Of a stretch of DNA of 64,000 nt, positions 31,343 to 38,206 are shown piece after piece. Both the position numbers and the translations under genes were made by a program. The notes under the pieces were generated by a model. That model did not search any database and had not been told where the DNA came from. It saw nothing but the letters and a program-made list of their open reading frames with translations. The stretch comes from Dietzia sp032248695 (GTDB lineage: Bacteria; Actinomycetota; Actinomycetes; Mycobacteriales; Mycobacteriaceae). Each line of letters begins with the position of its first letter. The first letter of the stretch is position 1. The stretch covers positions 179,836 through 243,835 of the forward strand of contig NZ_JAVHXC010000007.1 of the NCBI RefSeq assembly GCF_032248695.1, given 5' to 3'.

Positions 31343-33061
31343 TCAACGCGACTGGGCGAGCTGTTCGGCGACCTTCTTGCGCAGGACCTTGCCCATCGGG
31401 TTGCGGGCCAGGTCGTCGACCTCGATGAACTCGCGCGGCACCTTGTACCCGGCCAGGGATGCCCGGCAGTGTGCGCGGACCGCGTCGACGTCGAGCGTCG
31501 CGCCGGGCTCCGTGACCACGGCGGCGACGACCTTCTCGCCCCCGTCGCCGGCGGGCCGACCCACCACGGCGCAGTCCGCCACGCCCGGCCCGGTACGCAG
31601 AACCGCCTCGACCTCGGACGGGTAGACGTTGAACCCGCCGGTGACGATCATCTCCTTGATGCGGTCGACCACGCGGAGGAAGCCGTCGGGGTCCTGCACC
31701 ACGATGTCGCCGGTGCGCAGCCAGCCGTCGTGGAAGGTCGCGGCGGTGGCCTCGGGGTTGTTCCAGTACCCGGCGAACACCTGCGGCCCCTTGACCAGCA
31801 GTTCACCGGGTTCGCCGGCGGGGACGTCGCGGGCGGGGTCGTCCTGGTCGGCGATCCGGATGTCGGTGTCGGGGAAGGGCACGCCGATCGCGCCGGCCCG
31901 CCTGGCCGTCGACATGGGGTTGCCCACGATGATGGGGGAGGTCTCGGTCATCCCGTAGCCCTCCACCAGCAGGCCTCCGGTGGCGGACTCCCACTTCTCG
32001 ATGAGGTCGGCGGGCAGGCTCATCGCGCCGGAGAACGAGAACCGCACGCCCTGCAGGGAGATCTTGCGCGTGGCGGCCTCCTCGAGGATGCGGGTGTAGA
32101 TCGGCGGGACGGCGGGGATGAAGGTCGGCGGGTTCTTGGCGAAGATCGGCATGACGAGGTCCATGTCGGGGGTCGGCACGAGTTGCAGCCGGGCGCCCTG
32201 GGAGATGCCGAACACCACGCACATCGTGACCCCGTAGGCGTGGAACATGGGCAGGGAGGCCAGGAAGCGTTCGCGGCCGGGCTCGAGGTCGGGGACCCAC
32301 GCGCGTCCCATCGTGCCGTTGGCGACGAGGTTGGCGTGGGTGAGCGTCGCGCCCTTGGGGGTTCCGGTGGTGCCGGAGGTGTAGAGGATGAGGGCGGGGT
32401 CCGAGGCCGCGGGCCGCGGGTGGGAGAAGTCGAGTTCGGGGCCGGTCTCGAGGTCGGCCCAGTCGAGGGTGCCCGGGGCGGGTCGGCTGAGCTTGGCTCG
32501 GGAGGCGCGCAACGCGGGCACGGGTAGGTGTCGCAGGGCGAGTCGCTTGGCGGTGGGGAAGGCGTCGAGGAGGTCGACGGCGAGGACGTGCTCGATCCGG
32601 GTGCCGGGGCGGTCCGCGAGGTCGCGGACGATGTCGGCGACGACGTTCCACGTCACGACGACCTTCGCTTCGTGGTCGGTGAAGGGCCCTTCGAGTTCGT
32701 CGGCGGTGTATAGGGGGTTGTGCTCCACGACGATCGCGCCGATGCGCAGGGCCGCGTAGAAGACGGCGACGCCCTGCGGGCAGTTGGGCAGGAGCACGGC
32801 GACGCGGTCGCCGGGCCGGACGCCGAGGCGGCGCAGGCCCTCGGCGGCGCGACGGACGCGGCTGGCGAGGTCCGAGTAGCTGGTGAGGCGGCCGAAGAAC
32901 TCGGTGGCGGGCCGGTCGGCGTGGGCGGTGACGGCCGAGTCGAACTGGTCGACGAGGGTGGTGGTGCCGTAGTCGAGGTCGTGCGTGGTGCCGGGGGTGT
33001 AGTGCACGGTCCACGGCCGGTCGGGGTGGTCGGGGGTGTCGGCTCCGGCGTGTGTGGTCAT
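31343..33061 (-). CDS. Long-chain fatty acyl-CoA synthetase
   Basis: A 572-residue ANL-superfamily enzyme activating fatty acids by ATP to acyl-AMP, then acyl-CoA. The AMP-binding P-loop is LILYTSGTTGTPKGATLTH, then EGYGMTETSP, the hinge VVDRIKEMIVTGGFNVYPSE and the catalytic lysine in NPMGKVLRKKV. ATG 33061 is chosen: TACGGT lies six bases upstream on the minus strand, and a longer frame would run into gpm1. Chain-length preference cannot be read. It is divergent from gpm1 and is an insertion relative to the mycobacterial order. Confidence 0.92.
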   Translation of the reverse strand: MTTHAGADTPDHPDRPWTVHYTPGTTHDLDYGTTTLVDQFDSAVTAHADRPATEFFGRLTSYSDLASRVRRAAEGLRRLGVRPGDRVAVLLPNCPQGVAVFYAALRIGAIVVEHNPLYTADELEGPFTDHEAKVVVTWNVVADIVRDLADRPGTRIEHVLAVDLLDAFPTAKRLALRHLPVPALRASRAKLSRPAPGTLDWADLETGPELDFSHPRPAASDPALILYTSGTTGTPKGATLTHANLVANGTMGRAWVPDLEPGRERFLASLPMFHAYGVTMCVVFGISQGARLQLVPTPDMDLVMPIFAKNPPTFIPAVPPIYTRILEEAATRKISLQGVRFSFSGAMSLPADLIEKWESATGGLLVEGYGMTETSPIIVGNPMSTARRAGAIGVPFPDTDIRIADQDDPARDVPAGEPGELLVKGPQVFAGYWNNPEATAATFHDGWLRTGDIVVQDPDGFLRVVDRIKEMIVTGGFNVYPSEVEAVLRTGPGVADCAVVGRPAGDGGEKVVAAVVTEPGATLDVDAVRAHCRASLAGYKVPREFIEVDDLARNPMGKVLRKKVAEQLAQSR

Positions 33062-33067
33062 GTCTGC

Positions 33068-33096
33068 ACCGTAGTCCTCGGGCGGCAGGTCATAAT
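33068..33096. promoter_or_regulatory. Divergent leaderless promoters, acyl-CoA synthetase and gpm1
   Basis: TACGGT (minus, 33068-33073) and CATAAT (plus, 33091-33096) lie six bases from their start codons, within the 41-base gap between the two genes. Confidence 0.65.
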
Positions 33097-33102
33097 GAGC
33101 GT

Positions 33103-33849
33103 ATGGCTTACGGAACACTCGTCCTCCTGCGTCACGGGCAGTCCCAGTGGAACGCGTCCAACCAGTTCACGGGCTGGGTCGACGTCGACCTCACCGATCT
33201 GGGACGAGAGGAGGCGGTCCGCGGTGGCACGCTCCTCGCGGAGGCGGGGATCCTGCCCGACGTGCTGTACACCTCGCTGCTGCGGCGTGCGATCACCACG
33301 GCGAACATCGCGCTGGACGCGTGCGATCGTCACTGGGTGCCGGTCATCCGGCACTGGAAGCTCAACGAGCGCCACTACGGCAAGCTGCAGGGGCTGAACA
33401 AGGCGGAGATCAAGGAGGAGTTCGGCGACGAGCAGTTTATGCTGTGGCGCCGCAGCTACGACACGCCGCCGCCGGCGATCGACGCGGACAACCAGTACTC
33501 GCAGACGTCCGACGTGCGTTACGCCGACCTGCCGGAGGTGCCGCTGACCGAGTGCCTCAAGGACGTGGTGGACCGGTTCATCCCGTACTACGCGGCGGAG
33601 ATCGCCCCCAAGCTCGCGGAGGGCAAGACGGTCATGGTGGCCGCGCACGGTAACTCGCTGCGCGCGCTGGTCAAGCACCTCGACGGCATCTCGGACGAGG
33701 ATATCGCGGAGCTGAACATCCCGACCGGCATCCCGCTGGTGTACCGGTTCGACGAGGCCGGGCTGGTCGCCAACCCGGGCGGGACGTACCTGGACCCGGA
33801 GGCCGCCGCCGCCGGTGCGGCCGCGGTCGCCAACCAGGGCGGTAAGTGA
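33103..33849 (+). CDS. gpm1: 2,3-bisphosphoglycerate-dependent phosphoglycerate mutase
   Basis: A 248-residue glycolytic mutase interconverting 3- and 2-phosphoglycerate. The phosphohistidine motif is LVLLRHGQSQWNASNQFTGW, followed by LNERHYGKLQGLNKAE and the second histidine in VAAHGNSLRALVKHLDG. Length matches bacterial dPGM. CATAAT ends six bases before ATG 33103, predicting a leaderless transcript. A terminator-like hairpin follows, then senX3, as in M. tuberculosis. Confidence 0.97.
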   Translation: MAYGTLVLLRHGQSQWNASNQFTGWVDVDLTDLGREEAVRGGTLLAEAGILPDVLYTSLLRRAITTANIALDACDRHWVPVIRHWKLNERHYGKLQGLNKAEIKEEFGDEQFMLWRRSYDTPPPAIDADNQYSQTSDVRYADLPEVPLTECLKDVVDRFIPYYAAEIAPKLAEGKTVMVAAHGNSLRALVKHLDGISDEDIAELNIPTGIPLVYRFDEAGLVANPGGTYLDPEAAAAGAAAVANQGGK

Positions 33850-33861
33850 CCGACCCGGTCT

Positions 33862-33899
33862 GAGGCGTCGGCCGACTCCGGCTTCGGGGTCGGCGCCTC
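33862..33899 (+). terminator. Hairpin after gpm1
   Basis: GAGGCG (33862-33867) pairs with CGCCTC (33894-33899), and CCGACTCC pairs with GGGGTCGG inside it, with a four-base bulge. No T-tract follows. After it, two imperfect 30-base direct repeats around GGACCACGACG (about 33905-33965) fill the gap. Confidence 0.55.
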
Positions 33900-33997
33900 C
33901 GCCCCCCGGACCACGACGATCGTCGGCTGTGCCCCCGGGACCACGACGGACCGTCGGCTCCGCTCCTCGGCCCGGCTGCGCCCCTCGGCCGGGTGTA

Positions 33998-34030
33998 GAT
34001 GAAGGCCCGGTGAACACGCCGTGAACCCCC
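33998..34030 (+). promoter_or_regulatory. Three-unit 11-bp direct repeat resembling a PHO/RegX3 box
   Basis: GATGAAGGCCC, GGTGAACACGC and CGTGAACCCCC follow each other with an 11-base period upstream of senX3. GTGAAC/GTTCAC repeats at 11-base spacing are how PhoP/RegX3-type regulators bind, so phosphate-responsive autoregulation of senX3-regX3 is likely. Confidence 0.6.
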
Positions 34031-34067
34031 GTCCACCTGCGGACTTCCCGCCGGTGGACGGGGGTTC
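34023..34067 (+). terminator. 15-bp perfect hairpin before senX3
   Basis: GAACCCCCGTCCACC (34023-34037) pairs exactly with GGTGGACGGGGGTTC (34053-34067). It overlaps the last unit of the PHO-like box, so it may terminate upstream transcription or fold within a longer senX3 leader. Confidence 0.55.
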
Positions 34068-34096
34068 GTCGATTCGGGCGGCGGGACGGGGCACCG

Positions 34097-34102
34097 TAGG
34101 AT
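34097..34102 (+). promoter_or_regulatory. -10 box of senX3
   Basis: TAGGAT ends seven bases before GTG 34110, predicting a leaderless senX3 transcript. Confidence 0.6.
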
Positions 34103-34109
34103 CGGAGCC

Positions 34110-35556
34110 GTGCAGGTCAGTCTGGGGATCTTCCTCGCGATCGTCGCCGGGGTCATCGGCTTCATCGTGGGCGGCTTCGTCGTTCCGCTGATCAACCGGC
34201 GCAACGAGCGTCGCCGCGCCGAGCAGGCGGGGCCGAGCCGGTTGGAGGTGCTGCAGGGCGTCTACCTGCAGGCGCCCTACGCGCTGGCCGTAGTGGACCG
34301 CCACCAGGACGTGGTGCTCTACAACCGTCGCGCAGCGGACCTCGGCATCGTCGACGATCGGCTGCTCGTGGATCCCGTGTGGTCGGCCGCCCAGCGCACG
34401 TTCCTCACCGGGGAGCCCTCGCCGTTCGACCTGCCCGCCAAGATCCTCACCGGCCGCCGGCGGATCCCCTCGGTGAGCGGGCGCAGCGAGATCCTCGGCG
34501 AGTACGGCGAGCAGTTCGTGGTGGTGTTCGCCGACGACGATTCCGAGCAGCGCCGCATGGAGGCCGCGCGCCGGGACTTCGTCGCCAACGTCTCCCACGA
34601 GCTCAAGACCCCGGTGGGCGCGATGGCGGTGCTCGCCGAGGCGCTGCTGGAGTCCAAGGACGACCCGGACTCCGTGGAGTACTTCGGTGGGCGCGTGGTC
34701 GGCGAGGCCCAGCGGCTGGGCAAGATGGTCTCCGAGCTCATCGAGCTGTCCCGGCTGCAGGGGGCGGAGCGGATCCGCGACCCCGAGCCGGTGGACGTGG
34801 ACGACGTGGTGGACGAGGCCCTGCGCCGATCCGCGTCGACGGCGGAGGCCGCCGGGATCGAACTCATCACCGACGCCCCGTCCGGGCTCGAGGTGAAGGG
34901 CGACCGGACACTGCTCGTCACCGCGTTGACGAATCTCGTCTCCAACGCGATCAACTACTCGCCCGAGCGCACGCCCGTGTCGATCACGAGGGGCATCGAC
35001 GGCGACACCGTGATGCTGCGGGTCACCGACCGCGGCATCGGTATCGCGCCCGAGCACCAGACCCGCGTCTTCGAGCGGTTTTTCCGTGTGGACAAGGCCC
35101 GCTCGCGGGCGACCGGCGGGACGGGCCTCGGTCTGGCGATCGTCAAGCACGTCGCCCAGAACCACAACGGCGCCGTGGGACTGTGGAGCCGGCCCGGCAC
35201 GGGATCGACCTTCACCCTCGAACTGCCGGCTCACGTGGAACCGGGGATCGACGAACCGGGCCCCGTCGCGGAGTCCGCGGCGAAGGGCGACACGGCCAGG
35301 AAGCCGGAGTCCGCGGCGAAGGGCGACACGGCCAGGAAGCCGGAGTCCGCGGCGAAGGGCGACACCGCCAGGAAGCCGGAAACCGTCCGGACGCCGGAAC
35401 CGGACGCGAGAACCCGNCGCCAGGAAGCCGGAAACCGTCCGGACGCCGGAACCGGACGCGAGAACCCGGACCACGCTGATCGACCAGACCGACCAGACCG
35501 ACCGGGCCGACCAGGCCACAGAGAACATCGCTCAAGGAGAGGACCAGGTGCCGTGA
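34110..35556 (+). CDS. senX3: Phosphate-sensing histidine kinase SenX3 (reading frame disturbed by an assembly scar)
   Basis: Membrane histidine kinase partner of RegX3. One N-terminal membrane segment (LGIFLAIVAGVIGFIVGGFV) is followed by a PAS-like domain, the H box NVSHELKTPVGAM with His163, and the ATPase domain with NLVSNAINYSP, DRGIGIAPEHQ and GTGLGLAIVKHVA. The tail carries three 12-residue repeats (ESAAKGDTARKP). A 51-base exact duplication around the ambiguous base 35417 adds 52 bases and shifts the frame; without it the frame continues to the TGA at 35554-35556, which overlaps the RegX3 start. The corrected protein is 464 residues. I regard the shift as an artefact, not a mutation. 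Confidence 0.88.
35271..35378 (+). repeat. 36-bp tandem repeat in the senX3 3' end (three copies)
   Basis: Units start at 35271, 35307 and 35343, opening GAGTCCGCGGCGAAGGGCGA; each encodes ESAAKGDTARKP, and one base differs in the third. The 36-base period keeps frame. Confidence 0.9.
35366..35468. other. Assembly scar: 51-bp exact duplication flanking an N
   Basis: Bases 35366-35416 are repeated exactly as 35418-35468 with a single N between. This is what results when two contigs with a 51-base overlap are joined without merging. Removing 52 bases restores the senX3 frame. Confidence 0.85.
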
Positions 35557-36242
35557 CCAGGGTGCTGATCGTGGAGGACGAGGATTCGTTGGCGGATCCG
35601 CTCGCGTTCCTGCTCCGCAAGGAGGGGTTCGAGGTCGGCGTGGCGGGGGACGGTCCCACCGCGCTGGAGAGCTTCGAGTCCGAGGGCGCGGACATCGTGC
35701 TGCTCGACCTGATGCTGCCCGGCATGTCCGGCACGGACGTGTGTAAGCGTCTGCGGATGACCTCGAGCGTGCCGGTGATCATGGTGACCGCGCGCGACAG
35801 CGAGATCGACAAGGTCGTGGGCCTGGAGTTGGGCGCCGACGACTACGTGACCAAGCCCTACTCGGCCCGCGAACTCATCGCCCGCATCCGGGCGGTCCTG
35901 CGGCGCGGGGCGGAGGCCGAGGCCGAGCCGGTCGAGGAGATCGGCGTCCTCGAGTCCGGCCCGGTGCGGATGGACATCGACCGGCACACGGTGCTGGTCC
36001 GGGGTGAGCCCGTCACGCTGCCCCTCAAGGAGTTCGACCTGCTCGAGTACCTGCTGCGGAACTCGGGCCGCGTCCTCACGCGGGGTCAGCTGATCGACCG
36101 CGTGTGGGGTTCGGACTACGTGGGCGACACCAAGACCCTCGACGTCCACGTCAAGCGGCTGCGGTCGAAGATCGAGACCGACCCGGGCAAGCCCGTGCAC
36201 CTGGTGACCGTCCGCGGGCTGGGCTACAAGTTCGAGCCCTGA
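35553..36242 (+). CDS. regX3: Phosphate response regulator RegX3
   Basis: A 229-residue OmpR/PhoB-family regulator. The receiver domain has VLIVEDEDS, the phospho-acceptor aspartate in IVLLDLMLPGMSG, and GADDYVTKPYS; the C-terminal winged helix has LPLKEFDLLEYLLRN, TLDVHVKRLRSKIE and TVRGLGYKFEP. AAGGAG lies 14 bases and AGAGG about 10 bases before GTG 35553, which overlaps the senX3 stop (GTGA), so the two are translationally coupled. It activates phosphate-scarcity genes in mycobacteria. Confidence 0.96.
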   Translation: MTRVLIVEDEDSLADPLAFLLRKEGFEVGVAGDGPTALESFESEGADIVLLDLMLPGMSGTDVCKRLRMTSSVPVIMVTARDSEIDKVVGLELGADDYVTKPYSARELIARIRAVLRRGAEAEAEPVEEIGVLESGPVRMDIDRHTVLVRGEPVTLPLKEFDLLEYLLRNSGRVLTRGQLIDRVWGSDYVGDTKTLDVHVKRLRSKIETDPGKPVHLVTVRGLGYKFEP

Positions 36243-36256
36243 GCCGACCCACCCAC

Positions 36257-36328
36257 GATCCGCTACCCTCCGTCCGGATCCGCTCCCCGCCCAGGGGTAG
36301 CGGATCCGGAGCCGGGGTAGCGGATTTC
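36257..36328 (+). terminator. Nested double hairpin after regX3
   Basis: An inner pair GGATCCGCTCCCC (36276-36288) with GGGGTAGCGGATCC (36294-36307), and an outer pair ATCCGCTACCC (36258-36268) with GGGTAGCGGAT (36315-36325), the latter followed by TTTCTG. Either or both may terminate regX3 transcription. Confidence 0.6.
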
Positions 36329-36374
36329 TGCGTTGCGCCCCGTCAGGCCGCGCAGGCCCCGGCGCGGGCTCCCG

Positions 36375-37223
36375 TCAGGCCTCGCCGGCGGCCCGCTCGG
36401 TCGCCGGGTGGACGGCCACGATCCCCAGCTGCCGCCGCCGCCCGCACGCCGCGGCCAGCACCTCGTAGACCTCGGCGCCGAGCAACTCGACCAGCTCGTC
36501 GCGCAGGGAGACGTACACGGGCTCGGTACCGACGTGCGCCTCGGGCGAGCCGGTGCAGTACCAGTCCAGGTCGAGTCCTCCGGGGCCCCAGCCACGGCGG
36601 TCGTACTCGCCGACGCGGGTGTGGAGGATCTCCACCTCGTCGGCGCGGGTCTCGTGCTCCTGCGTGAGCCGTATCGGCAGCTGCCAACACACGTCGGGCT
36701 TGGACTCGGGAAGGCTCTTCCCCGTCCGCGCGGCCAGGTGGTGCAGGGCGCAGCCCGACCCGGTCGGCCATCCGACGTCGTTGAAGAACACGCACCGCCC
36801 GCCCAGGCGTCGGGTCCGGAGAGCGGGCTCCATCTCGCCGTCGTCCCCGGTCAGTTCGTCCTCCTCGAGCCACGACTCGAGGGCGGCTCCCTCCCGGGAC
36901 GCCGCGCGCTCGGCGGCCTCGCGGTGCTGCCACTCCTCGGGCCGGAGCAGCGCGACGTTGGCCCGCAGGCGTCGGCGGTCGGAGTCGTCGGCGAGGAACG
37001 CCCCGTGGGTGCAGCAGCCGGAGTCGGGCTGGTCGGCCTCGATGCCGTGGCAGGCGGGCGTGCCGAAGACACACGTCCACGAGGACAGCAGCCAGGTCAT
37101 GTCGGCGGAGATGAGGTGGCGGTCGTCCGCGGGGTCGGGGAAGGTGTACCACTCGCGGGGGAAGTCCAGCGGCACCTCGGGCAGAGGGGTGCCCGGGGTC
37201 GAGGGGCGGTCGGTGGCGGTCAC
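36375..37223 (-). CDS. Conserved cysteine-rich protein (Rv0495c-like)
   Basis: A 282-residue protein matching Rv0495c in sequence and position. Its conserved blocks are WTCVFGTPACHG, DSGCCTHGAFLADD, GGRCVFFND, GSGCALHHLA, KPDVCWQLPIRL and GPGGLDLDWYCTG. The regularly placed Cys and His residues suggest a bound metal or iron-sulphur cluster, but no ligand set is established. TACGGT lies eight bases before GTG 37223 on the minus strand. It is divergent from ppx. Function unknown. Confidence 0.85.
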   Translation of the reverse strand: MTATDRPSTPGTPLPEVPLDFPREWYTFPDPADDRHLISADMTWLLSSWTCVFGTPACHGIEADQPDSGCCTHGAFLADDSDRRRLRANVALLRPEEWQHREAAERAASREGAALESWLEEDELTGDDGEMEPALRTRRLGGRCVFFNDVGWPTGSGCALHHLAARTGKSLPESKPDVCWQLPIRLTQEHETRADEVEILHTRVGEYDRRGWGPGGLDLDWYCTGSPEAHVGTEPVYVSLRDELVELLGAEVYEVLAAACGRRRQLGIVAVHPATERAAGEA

Positions 37224-37256
37224 AACCTGCGACCGTAGACCGTTTAGGGTGGGCGT

Positions 37257-38204
37257 GTGAGATTAGGTGTCCTGGACGTGGGCAGTAACACGGTCCACTT
37301 CGTGGTGGTCGACGCCCACCGTGGTGGCCACCCCACCCCGATGAACGATTCCAAGACGCGGTTGCGGCTCATCGAGTACCTGGACGCGGACAACAACATC
37401 TCCAAGACCGGCATCGCGCGGCTCGTGGACGCGGTGAACGAGGCGGCGGAGCTCGCGCGGGCGACCAAGTGCCGTGAGGTCATGGCGCTGGCCACGTCCG
37501 CGGTGCGTGACGCGGCGAACTCGGACGAGGTGTTGGAGAAGGTCACGCGGGAGACCGGCATCGAGCTGCGCGTGCTGTCCGGGGAGGACGAGGCGCGGAT
37601 GACGTTCCTCGCCGCTCGCCGCTGGTACGGCTGGTCCGCGGGCCGGATCGTTAACCTCGACATCGGCGGTGGGTCGCTGGAGATGACGTCCGGCGAGGAC
37701 GAGTTGCCGGAGCAGGCGTTCAGTCTGCAGCTGGGTGCGGGCCGGTTGACGCACGACTGGTTCAAGACCGATCCGCCGGAGCGTAAGCGCATCAACCAGC
37801 TGCGCGACTACATCGATGCCGAGCTGGACGGCCCGGCGCGGGCGATCCGCGCGGCGGGGGAGCCGGACCTGGCGTGCGCGACCTCCAAGACGTTCCGGAC
37901 GTTGGCCCGGTTGACGGGGGCGGCGCCCTCGTCGGAGGGGCCGCGGGTGGAGCGGATCCTCACGGCGGCGGGTCTGCGGCAGGTGATCGCGTTCATCTCC
38001 CGCATGACGGCCGCGGACAGGGCAGAGTTGGAGGGCATCAGCGCGGATCGTTCGCATCAGGTGGTGGCGGGAGCGTTGGTGGCGGAGGCGTCCATGCGTG
38101 CGTTGGGCTTGGAAAGTGTGAAAATCTGTCCGTGGGCCCTGCGAGAGGGGCTGATCCTGCAGCGTCTCGACCGGGACGTGGGCGGCGACGGGAAGGGGAG
38201 CTGA
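37257..38204 (+). CDS. ppx: Exopolyphosphatase / guanosine pentaphosphatase family
   Basis: A 315-residue Ppx/GppA enzyme with the actin-like fold. Phosphate-binding loops are LDVGSNTVHFVVVDAHRGG and LDIGGGSLEMTSG, and the catalytic glutamate region is LATSAVRDAANSDEVL. Length matches the short mycobacterial PPX1 (Rv0496), which hydrolyses short-chain polyphosphate. TAGGGT ends six bases before GTG 37257, predicting a leaderless transcript. Closeness to senX3-regX3 links phosphate sensing with polyphosphate turnover. The next gene starts two bases after its stop. Confidence 0.92.
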   Translation: MRLGVLDVGSNTVHFVVVDAHRGGHPTPMNDSKTRLRLIEYLDADNNISKTGIARLVDAVNEAAELARATKCREVMALATSAVRDAANSDEVLEKVTRETGIELRVLSGEDEARMTFLAARRWYGWSAGRIVNLDIGGGSLEMTSGEDELPEQAFSLQLGAGRLTHDWFKTDPPERKRINQLRDYIDAELDGPARAIRAAGEPDLACATSKTFRTLARLTGAAPSSEGPRVERILTAAGLRQVIAFISRMTAADRAELEGISADRSHQVVAGALVAEASMRALGLESVKICPWALREGLILQRLDRDVGGDGKGS

Positions 38205-38206
38205 CG

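Noticed and set aside
34110..36242. A 710-residue in-frame SenX3-RegX3 fusion kinase
   Set aside because: The fusion depends on the ambiguous base and the 51-base duplication. Removing them gives the normal two genes with a GTGA overlap.
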